Part shown: in pieces, positions 40,801 through 52,800 of the stretch
Layout of the letters: every line of letters starts with the position of its first letter
Numbering within the stretch: the first letter of the stretch is position 1
Source: Metellina segmentata
Lineage: Eukaryota > Arthropoda > Arachnida > Araneae > Tetragnathidae
NCBI GenBank assembly: GCA_947359465.1
Contig: OX375875.1
Location: 16,676,458 to 16,740,457 of the forward strand
Length of the DNA stretch: 64,000 bases
Direction: 5' to 3'
The notes under the pieces: generated by a model
What the model was told of the DNA's origin: nothing
Databases searched by the model: none
The model's input: only the letters and a program-made list of their open reading frames with translations
Program-made: the position numbers and the translations under genes

Positions 40801-43800
40801 GTGTACAAGCACGTTCACATGAGATTGAGGATCTATGGCCCATGTTCTCCAAGCACTCCAAAATTATTAGGGCACTTAACATTACAGTTCTCAAACATGC
40901 TATTTTTTTTTAAGGTTTTAACGTTATTTTCATGACAGTACTAACAATAGTTTTTTTACTCAATGTTTATGTTATACTAGCAGAATAATCCGGCGTTGCT
41001 CGTGTTTAAAATATGACCGCGACATTTCCTTGTGTTAACTCAAATACACAAACCCTGTAGAACGTGTTTCCTTATCCATGTCCATTTATTGCAGAAAAAC
41101 AAACTTTAGATTTTAAAATTGGGGCTTTGAGGAGCACTTTTAGGACTCCCTGTGTGCCAATTTTTTCATGGCTACAGATGAGTTTGAAGACAGGAAATAA
41201 ATAGCCCATGCTTTCCGCAGTGTTCTTAAGTTTTAGTGTACCAATGGAAAGATGGAAGGACACCTCGTAGTTTTGAACCATGGTCATAGGACGAAGTCAG
41301 CACATGAGCTGACACCCCACTCTCGGTACGTCCACACCACAACATGAGGACATTTGAGGACACGGTAGATTTAACGAACATCATCCTTCACGTACACGAC
41401 GGTCTTCAGTTGGGATGAAGTAATGTATACACCATACAGGGACTATGATTTAATGACTGAGAAATACTCCCGGATAAGTTACAGAAATCGAACCTGTTCC
41501 GCCTACAACTACTGCTTTCACAATGGACAAAAATTGAGCCTGCCTTATAAAGTGCACTTTATAAGGCAGCGATTTCCCACTTATTTCATCTCATATGGTA
41601 CACAAACTAATAACTAAAATTTTGCGGAACTCCAAAAAAACAAATATTTTAGTCGATCTGACGAAAAGAAAATAATTTTGCTTGGTTTGAAATCAAAAGT
41701 AATTCTGTACGATTTCCAAAATAGAAATATATACCCCTTTTATTTTAAAGTGACGTCTTAAAACTTTTTATGAAACTTTGTACGGGAATAAGTAAAAAAT
41801 GAAAAACCTTCGAAACAACGATAAATAAAGATTAAACTAATTGTTTCGAAGGTTTTTCATTTTTTACTATCAATCTGACAATGGTTTACATCCGTTTATC
41901 TACTAGAGGGTTATTTATAATGGTATTAGTTGAAATTAAGCCATATTGAAATGATATAAATATTATACAATTCAAATATTTTTCACCATCCAGTGCCATT
42001 TCTCAAAGCAAGTCGGTTGAAAATCGCTGTTTCAGGGAGATTTCCCAAAACAAAGTGGATAAAAAGCGTCACGGAGCTGTGATATGGTACCACTTATTCA
42101 CAGGCAAGCACTTCGATGTTCCATATTCGAACAAACTGTTTATGCAACAAAGCGTACACGCATTTAAGGGCTTTCGAACCTGGTGAGAATGATGCAGAGT
42201 GGGAAAATATTCAATGGGCACTGAGAACTCATTTTACGTTGTGGCCCTTTCACCTTGATAAGGCTCGACTCTGACGATTCATCGCCTCAATTAAAGGATC
42301 AAGGGTAACAGGGCAATGACTGGATTCTGGTACAAAAGCAGTTTGCGGCCCCCGGAGGGTAGAGGGAAGGGATAGAGGCAGCCCACCCGTTGCTTTCGAA
42401 ATTTCAGATGGGATTAAGATCCGGCAGAGCTGGAAAAGAGCGGGACTGATATAAAATTATTTTTGGAGAGAGGATTCTGGAATCATCTTGAGTGCGCTTT
42501 CATGCAATCAATTTTAGCTTATGGTATAAAAAAAATTGGAATTGGGAATTATTTTTCAAATACATGTACTTAGCTATGTTTAGTGACAATGCTTACTAAA
42601 AGCTCTTCGTAAAAGCGTTTCAGCGTTCGAAACCAACACAACGTGGTCCATAAGTGATTTCCCCGTTTAAAAATTTAGTCACTTTTCAAATACTTTTTAC
42701 TGCAGACAATTGTAAAATATACGACCGAGCAAAGTCTTAAAATAATTGAGATACTTGAAATATCAATTCTAGAGCATACTCGTACTGTATTCATGTAAAT
42801 GGCAGTCGTGTAGGTTGGTAGTTATTTAATTAACGTCTCACTTGAGTATCACTACGGGCTATTGGCGACTGTCCGGGTAATTGGTAATTTATTAACGTCG
42901 TAGTAGAGTAACACAATGGGGTATTGACGACGGTCCGGGATCAATCTCTTAAGGGAAAGATTCGAGGACAACGCGTCATTTTGAACCACGGTCAGATAAC
43001 GAGGCAACATTTGAGATGGCACCCCACTCTCCAAACTTCCTCACCAACCCAACGTGAGGACTTTCGGCCACGACCGATTTAAGGTGCACCAGCCGCCTCT
43101 ACACCCTACGCTTACAAACATCCATGCAATGATCTGGATTCGAACCAGGAACTTTCCGATCTAGAAGCTAACTCTTTCCAGAGAAAAAATTACGAATTGA
43201 AAAATTATAGTTAATTGGTGAACAATAGTGTTGCGTAAACAACGTGAAATGTCGACAAGATGGCGATAAACCACATTATAGGATAACGCCGATTTGCATC
43301 GTACTAGAGAGCATTTGGACATAACTAAATGATCTAATGAACTCGGTGACGGATCTTCTCAGACCTCAGGTTTATATTTGCACAAAAAAAATCCCTCTCT
43401 CACGTGCTAGATGAAGGTCGTTCTTTCAGCAAACCCAAAGAGATCGGCTCAAGAAAAGCCCGGTGCTCCGCTGGCGGTTGCCGTGAAAACTGCTCTTGTA
43501 CAATGCGACGCTAATGAAAACATTCCTATGCACTTAATCTCCTCTGATCGCCGGCGAATCAAACCCATCCGAGAGATTTCTGTCAATAAATTACCGAAAC
43601 CGTAACAAAGCGGAACGTCCAGAACCACTGGACCGTTCAAGCCTGGAAGTCGGGTCGCATCTGCCTTCGGCAATGGGAAGAAAGCATCAGGATTTCCTCA
43701 CGGGATTCCTTGCGAAGTAGGCACAACTTTTACTATGTGCAGAGCGCAATGCGGGGCACAGCGACGTTGTAAGCGCGTCGTTAAAAGGTTGCGACACAGT

Positions 43801-46800
43801 TCAGTGCTGAATAGGCTGGCTTAAGCCACTACCCCCAAATCAGCAGAAAATTAAATGTTCATCGATTGATACATTTTGTGGAACAAAAATCCGCCATATT
43901 TGAAGTTATTCCATTGTAATTTCCTGCTGTCAATCCTTAATATGCGGTCGGAATCAATTTCGCGATATAAATGGTGGGACTTTGTTCTTTTATAGCGTAA
44001 GGGCCCTATTTGGCCAAGCTGCGCCAAGCATGACAAACGGAAAGTAAAAAATATCGTGAAAGGAGAAAAAAAGGATTGAGATGAAAGCTGAAAAAGATCA
44101 TTTGGGTATCTTGGGAGTGCGACACCCGTGTTTACTATTAAACCCCTCTGGAAAAGAAAATATCACTAGAGTACCTCGCATCAATGAAGCCCGAGAACAT
44201 CCAAAGGAGATGTGGCCCTGAAGTCCATCAAGTTAAGGACAGCACGCAATGTTTGATTTACTGACATCCCCAGAAGAGAGGAAGACTCATGAAAGAATCG
44301 AACAGACGTCGCCTGTTCTCCATATGAAATCAGCTCGGATCACAATTGTTTCTTTCAGTAGTTAAGGAATTTTCAGCTAATGTATTAATTTAGTTTAAAT
44401 CAATGTTATTAAGATTTGTATATAAAGTTTGCACACACAAACCAGTTTAGTATTTAATTTATCAGTAACTATTAACATTCATAACATGTTCCTACACTTT
44501 TTTTTTACCCCAAATAGGTGCAGGACAGTAGTAGAAATGGCGTAGTGCTAAGCGAAATTGTAAATATGAAATTGCAGTGACTTGTCTCTAGCTATGGGCC
44601 AGCTTTGTGTTTCCACACGCAGTCTTGATTGCATTAAAATGCACGCGCAGATTTTTTCTTTCTAACGTCAGAGTCACCAATTCAGTAAGTCGTGTGAAGG
44701 AATGTCAACTTTGTCGACCAAAAAGCACTTCATGGTGGAGATAGGTTACTTTGCTATATACTACTGTATTGCAGATTAATTTTTTGTAGTTGTAGCTATG
44801 CTGCAACACAAGAACTGCTCAATCAGGAGATCGATTGGGAGGGTTTCGGGGAAAGCCTACTTTCACAAAAATGACCCCATCAGTACCATGATGATAGCCA
44901 CTTTCTCAGAACAATGCTACACCTGCTGTGACCAGAATGAATAGAAGTCACAGGTCATAGGTTAGTCTATTTGTGGCTAACGGGTAAATTGTCCTAGAGT
45001 TAATAGAAATGTTTGGAATGAATTCTGTCCATCACATATAATGGATTCTTTCAATCTTTCCTTTTAGACTTAGCTGATGGTTTTTCGAGTTTGGGCAAAG
45101 ACTTGTATCTCTAGGGAAGTCTTTTGTTCACTCTTTAACATCTTCGTTATAAGCAATTAGTGATCCTGCACATTCAGCATTCATGATAGGAGGGCTGAGG
45201 TGGGAGTGAGTTGACCTTGTTTCCAAGCGCAACAATAGCTCCGAAAGTTTAGACATTCTTTTCCTGGTCCTGATTATGCAGTTGAAAAAACAGCTACGTT
45301 TCTATGTGCTCGTAAAATCTGTGTGTCGGAGAATAAACCTTACGAACACTTTGACTAACTCTAGTAGTTTCGGACCCTTCCTTCACCTTCTACGATTGAA
45401 CCTAATTATTGTCACCACTTGTTATGAATATCGACCTTCCATTGAAATAGACGGGAATGCTTTTTCTACTAGTCGCTCGGTTTGAAGATCTATCACGTGG
45501 TTGTGGGGAAAATATGAATCCAAATGTGAAACAAATTGCTGATTGGTTAAAGCAGTACCTCTCAAAGGGTGAGCATGGTTGGAAGAGACGTATTAGCAAC
45601 AGGTGGGTTACGAGTTCGAATCCAACCAAAGACCGTCGTGTAAAAAGGGGGCTGGGGTAAATTAAATCTGTTGTGGCCTCACATGTCTTCACATTGGCGT
45701 GGTGTGAAAGTTTGTAGAGTGGGGTGTTGACTTGGGCGTTGCCTTGTCATCTGACAGTGGTTCAAAACTACGTGTTGTTGTCCTCGGATCTTTCTCTTCC
45801 GAGATCAATCCAGGACCGTCGCCAATAGACCGCTGTATTGCTCCAGTGTGACGTTAATTAAAATACCTACATACCAATCCATCATAAACCGGAGATTAGG
45901 GTGCAATTCGTCACAGGGTCAACCTTCAAATGAAACAGACGGAATATGTGGGTGGAGTTAGCTGTCATAAGATCTCAGAAGTCTATTTCACATGGGCGTG
46001 GGAATCGACTTGGGCTGATTGGTTAAAACCCCTAGTCTTTTTCAGCGCGATTAATTAGGCTAATTTAATATATATTCGTGCTTTTTTAAATCACCAAGTA
46101 ATTTCAGTTCAGAGATCTTCAAACTAAGCAATCTAGCGAAATAATCTGAATCTGCACACACCTGTTTTACTACATTAAAAGATCAATGGGGACGACCACT
46201 TTGCCTCATATCTATATCAATTGGGGCTCCAACAAACAAACTTGCGTCCATGTGGTTAAAGGGAGACCTCGATGAATACACGTTTGACTGCTCGATTTCA
46301 AGGCACAAGACCAAATGCCCATTTCATGCAGCAATGGTGTAAAAGATGCTTGCAACAACTGCACAGCACTACCAAACTCATGATTTGACTTAAGCGAAGA
46401 TGGGGAGAATCTGTAAGAGAGGGTTTTTTTCCCACGTCGCCGAATGGATGTTCAGCCTAATTTATCTTCTATCTATCTGTCAAAATCAATTTAGATATTG
46501 CTGGTACACATGTCCAATTTGGATTGTTAGTCTTATCATTGCATTGGTTCAAGATAAATACCCTTCATATACAACAATGAAATGATTGTTCACTTGGGTA
46601 GGTAAGTAGTTGAATTTCGGCAGCAATGGGCTATTGGCGACGGTTCAAAATCAATTCCAAAGGAAAAGATCCGTGGACTTTACACCATAAAACACCCACC
46701 AAACTGTTTTTGAGCATATATCCGAAATTACTGGAATTACAGCATCAAGACGCAATTTTTATCAGCAAGTAAATATTTCGAAATTACACTTCGTAATTTT

Positions 46801-49800
46801 GAACCAGTCAGATGACGAGGTCAACACCCGAGCTGGCACCCCACTCTCCAAAAATTTCACACCAAGCCAACCTGAGGACATTTGAGGTCACGACCGATTT
46901 AACGTGCACCAAACCCCCACGTACACGATGGTCTTGGGTCTGATCGAGTTTTGAACTCGCTACTCTCCGGTTACTAATCTGCTCCTCTTTCAAACCGGGC
47001 TACGCTTGTTACTTGGGAAACGACTTAAGGTGATTAGTAGGGCAACTTTTTTGTTGCAGTAAAAATGGGAAAAGTTGCATTTATCATTCCCTAAAGTTGC
47101 ATTTATTTTTGATACACTAAAATTTAAAACAAATTACTCGCAAAAAATGAAAAAAAAATCTAAATTAATTGACATTTTTTGTCAGTTACAACAATATTAT
47201 AATACATTGTTAAATACAGAAGAACGTTGATGTCGTTGAATTTCCGATCTTTGGCCAGTAATTTATTTCACATTGAAAAACTGTGCTCAACACAGACTGA
47301 TGTTGCCTGACATTGTTGCAGTAGTAAATACTGACTAGGGGAAAAATCACCTCGGGAAAAGTGTAGCAATAACCGTCAGGTCATTATCCTTTTCCAATCG
47401 TTTTTAAGATACGCATTAAGGTTGCAAGGATCTTCTTTAAAATCCATCGATTTGATATCTTCATAAGCTGACTCAATGTGGTATGCTTTCAATTCCGATT
47501 TTCTACAAGAACATTCGTAGCTGCTTTTGATTTTCAGCAAACTTTTTGGGTAAAATCTGCGGACTATTTCTGCAGTTGTGAATCAAGTGTGCCGCGCAGG
47601 TAACTTTGAGCAATCGGGGATGAAGCACCTTGTGTGTGTTTGCAGCCGCAGTCATATAATACGCTGTATCGGATAACAGAAACGCAAAATCCTTTCGCTC
47701 AAAATTCAGAAATTTTAAAACGTCATCTACAAGGTGAACAACATATTGATGTTCGACACTCACCTCGCAAACTCTGCTGTCGATTACGCAAGTTTCCTCT
47801 GGTTTATCAAGAGTAGCGACCAATGTGTTAAAATACTTCTTGCCATTTATTTCACTTTCGTCTGTTAGTACGAACACCTTCTTTCCATGAACTTGTTTGA
47901 TCCGCAATACTTCAGCGTTCGCAATATCAGACACACGTGATCGAAGAGTTGATTCAGAGGGCAAAAAATGAAATAGAAATTTCATATGAATTAATTTTAA
48001 ACTAAATTTTTAAAAGTTTCAGGTGGTTGCATTTATGCATAAAGTTGCATTTATGTTGCGGTTATAACTCACTTACAATACACCCCATGGAGGAATAATT
48101 TTGGTTTTAGTACTTTACATGCAGCGTAGAACGTGTGAAAAAGAGTTGCATTTGTTGCAAAAAGTTGCCCTACTGATTAGTTTAAGCGCAAACTGGTGTG
48201 TGTGTCTCACCACGCTCATCAATTAGACCTAGATTGAGATTCGAACCATGGAATCGACTGTAAATAAGCAGAGCATCAGCTTCCTTCAAGCAAGGCTAAT
48301 CAGTCTGTCGGATCAACATCCGTACAATATAGCAGACGATCTACATCCGCTCTTTACGACGGCCCAGTGTCTTCTCTTGCTGACATACTGTTGTCAAGAC
48401 AATACGAGCGTTGGGAGTGTCTTCAATCTAGTTCAGGCGACGCCAAAACGTATCGGTGCCTTCGACAGGGATGAAGGGGAGGTTTTATACAACAATATAG
48501 AGCACCACACTTTTCACACTCCCTTTGGACTCTATGTGCATAAAAACTGTCGACACACACTCCCGTGCCAAGTGTCGTGAGACACTGTACCCAGAATGTT
48601 AAAGCACATTACCATACATCATTACATCTATACAGTAATTACATTAAATCATTATACTAGGTTACATCATAAATATATATACATGCAACATGCTTCGGGA
48701 AAAAAGTGTATTATCCTAAGAGACTAAGAAAAACAAAGTCATGATGATTCTCAATGAATCTCATCATGTTATTAATTTTAACCCTTGAGCCCTTGTTACA
48801 AGCAATGTTCCTGAGCCATGCGATTTTAAGGTGGTCGGCAGGAGCTCTCACGCCATAAGGCTGTAAAGGGGCAAACTGTGATGTCACGTACAGTTGTGCC
48901 AATTTCACTACAGGAGCAGTTTTCAGACTTGATTTTCTTAAACCTCGGCATGACATACAACGTCAAGTAATGGAATACAAGGAAAGAATTACTGACAATA
49001 AAAAATACACCCTGGTTAAGAAACGGGATACGGACTGGCACCGCCTACAACTCATAGGTTGTTAGCGCAGTGGGAAAACCTATTGAACCACACAACTCAC
49101 TGAAGTGGTTGGGTTCATGGCGCAAGGGTCATCTTTGGCTAAACAACGTCAAGAAAATTGGCATGGAAAGTTTTACCCACATAGAAGAGAAACGCCCGGG
49201 GAGGCATAGAACGTGTGCTGTCTGTATCTCACCGGTTGCTAGCGCAGTGAGCCGACCCGTTAAGCCACTAAGCTTGCCAGGGAAAAAATAAAACCAGAGT
49301 TTCACACCCTTGTAACTGCAACTCCTAGCTAATTTGCAAACCCTAGTAACTGTGCCGCTACCATTAGCACACGAAACTGAACGTGAAGAACTCTTGGACA
49401 AGTGGAGAAGTTTTCCAAATGAAAACGAATCGCAGCGATAAAGCAACAGCAGACATCTCTCACGAGCCTCTGCCTGAAGAGTATTTCATAAGAAGTCATT
49501 TAACTGTAAACATAATTCGTCTCGCTACAGGCCCGTTCTTCATTCCATAATTTAACGCGATAAGAACTAATCAAAACTCCCTTCACCCATGCGATAATAA
49601 TAATGACTGTGGAATGGAAACATTTTCTTCAGAGGGGCCGTTCTCTAATTTTGAAATGGGTTCCGAGCTTAATGACTATCAACTATTTAACTGATGGATG
49701 TTTCTACGATTCTAAAGGCTTTGGTTTCTTTTTTGCTGACCTTGAAATACATTCTGCCCACTCCACCGATTTTCCCGACAAAGGTTCTTGAGTGAGATAA

Positions 49801-52800
49801 GAACATGCTCAATATGAGAGAGAGAGAGAGAGAAAGAGTACTTTACTCCAGATTAATCACTTAATTTCGACTTATTCTGATTCGATTGGTCTTGTCAGAT
49901 TTGGCTAGTCCCTCAAAATCTATATATTTTTTAATTGTTTCCGAATTACCGAGGAACCTAATGTCCTGTTGTAAACATTGTTAACATGTACGTAACGATT
50001 TGAAGAATAAAGTAGACTTCAGGCAGCAAGATCCAAATACATCGGGAAATCAGAAAGTCTTAATTTATAACCCAACAAGTAAGTTAACCAATCTCCCATG
50101 AATCATTAAAATTACATCAAACCAAGATTAAAATTTGGTTTATGGTCTGATTCGATGAGTTACGCAAGGTTGGGTAGACCGTATAATTTGTATTTTTATA
50201 GGGTTGCTTCCGAATTAGGTCACAATAAGCTGGGTCTTCTTATATGTGTAAGGATTTGAAGTCAGAAGCAGTAAGGTGTAGGTAGGTATTTCAATTAACG
50301 TCGCACTAGAGCAACACAATGGGCTCTTAAGCAGCACTGAAGATTTGAGAATTTAATTCGAAACCAAACCGAGTACTTTAACAAATCCACCATGCGTCGT
50401 CGGAATCACTTAATACCGACACAATTTCTCTCTAAATTTAAATTTCCAGTTTTGAAAAAGAAAATAACGTAAAAGCTTTTGAAAGCCAAGGTCACTTTTT
50501 TTATGTTCAGAATTCAAACGATATAAATTTAAAATTCAAAGTACGAGTTTGTATATTTTTCTGATTAGTTTTTTGGTGCGACCAAATACCGCAGTTCCTT
50601 TTGGTTTGAAAGCAAAACCACTCTCAGCAAATTGGCAGTATTCATTTAAATAAAGAGGAAAAATTCAGAAAAACAACAATATTTTATCAAAATTTGTTTG
50701 AAAAAACACATTTCATACCACGGCAAGAAAAGTGATTTAACTCAAAATTGCAGAATTTAAGAAGCATCAACTTAAAGGACACTATAAAACTTATATTGAA
50801 CTAGTATAAGCTTCTTTTAAATTTTAGGTAAGTATTTATGGTGGTAACTTCTATTATATTCTATAGAATAGAATTATAACACTCTGGGGCACCTCATACG
50901 TATTTTTCAATTACATAACATCAAAAATTTTATTTTTTGACTGGCGTCACTTTTCTTGCCGAGGTGTAATGCCTTTTTTCCCTCTAAAAAATTTAATGAA
51001 AAATAATATTATTTCGAAGAACCGTTGCCGATTATTTCTTTAAACATCTGTTTCTTCAATTTTCTCGTTGGAAATCAAACACAATGAAAGAGTTGAAACA
51101 TAACTTATCTAAACATTCTATATTCCGAAAAATGCGTTCACCCTGGATAATCTATTCAAGTGTTCTTTTAACAGGGATTCACAATAACTGCATTTTTAAA
51201 AGTTGCCAATAAAAATTTATTTAAATATGAAAGTGATCTGTTTTGATTGTTGTTAAAAATGATTGGGCTCTTTGAATGTTCAATGTGTTTAATATTTTCT
51301 ATGCAAAATGTTCATGACACAAAGTTACATTTTGTTATTTTCCAAAAACTATTAAAATAAATTAGATACATTTAAAATAAAAATAATTCAGTTATCCGTT
51401 AGCAGATATTGCGTTAGGTTATGCAAACTACCAAACAATTATTTTTGCTTTCTTGAAGAAATTTTTGATTCCTTTAATAATCTGTTGATTGGTTTTTTTT
51501 TTGCGTCGCAAAGACCAAAACTTTTTTTATAAAGCGGAAAAAATCTCGAATAAAATTAGTTCCATTACTTAATTGTAGTAAAAAAATTTTGGAGCTCGAA
51601 AACTAAATAACCCAATGCTCGTAATGAATAAAAATAAGTGCGACAGATCAGTCAACAGGTCCTTCAAGTGGTGTGATTAACACCAAAAAGGTTCCGTCTC
51701 GTGCGATTAAACTTTGGACATTCTATCAAGCTTTCGTTCGCTGATGTTAATACACAAAAAGTGAAACAGACAGGAGCAGCAATAAATGGACCTGTTTCGA
51801 AATTCTCGTTCCAGCAATTCGAATGTTAAGAAATTGTAGGAGTTACTTTTCTAAGCTATATCAATTTTTTCCTCTTCCCACGTTTGCCTTTGAGACTTTT
51901 CATCAAGCATTGAAAGAATTCAAAGATAATTTTTTAGCAGTTTACATGCAATATCTTTGGATTACGTTTGAATAATTGTATTATTTTTATTTTACAACTA
52001 AATATAGCCTAACTTATAACTTTAAAGGATATAATTTGCATAGATATATACATTTTGGAACCGAAACCAAGAAAGAACCAAATCAAAAATTGGTCATTAA
52101 GAGTTTTAAATAATTTTTATGGAAAGCAAAAACTGGAGAAATTTCATACTTTTAAATGAACACCTGTAATTTAAAATAGAGAATTTCTTTGATTCTTAAT
52201 TTAAAAAAGTAAGAGTTAAATATTATACCACCGATTACAGCGAAGTGCAACAATGATTGCAAAAGATAGTTTGTTTCAATTATTTGAGGTATTGAATAAA
52301 TACGTTTCATACGGTTTTACACAAATATATTTTAATGCACACTGGAAACTGCTTTCCAATCCGAGTGAGAATTGTTTTAAATACTCAAACTTTAACCAGC
52401 TTTACCAATTCTCATTTTATAGGTCAGTGTTACCGATAAAACCTTACACTTATAGATGCATACACATACCGAAAGTTTAAAGCAACTTTTTTACAAATGA
52501 AATTTCTCTAGCATATTGATTTGGGATATTCAGGGAAAGTGCTTTACCATTAGTTACTTTTGTGTGTTATTTCTTTAGCAGGAAATTTCTTTACATTTTT
52601 TAAGAAATTAGTCTTTACAATTGTTTCGATTTAAAATATGGAACAATTGATTCGCAGCATTAAATTTGCAACAAGATGAACTTACCTTCTTAACAATTAA
52701 AAATACTTTACTTTACATACTTTAGTGTAATTTCACTATTTATTTTATTACGTGTATGCATTTTACATCTAAATTAAAAATTTGCAATTTACTCTGAATT

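Noticed and set aside
43411..43673. Opposed frames in a GC-richer patch as a small gene
   Set aside because: Frames on both strands are open only because the patch lacks AT-rich stops; no domain or splice pattern.
48248..48580. 110-codon open frame on the plus strand
   Set aside because: No domain, no codon or splice support, and it lies amid repeats inside filamin intron 1. Kept only as a note in the surrounding stretch.
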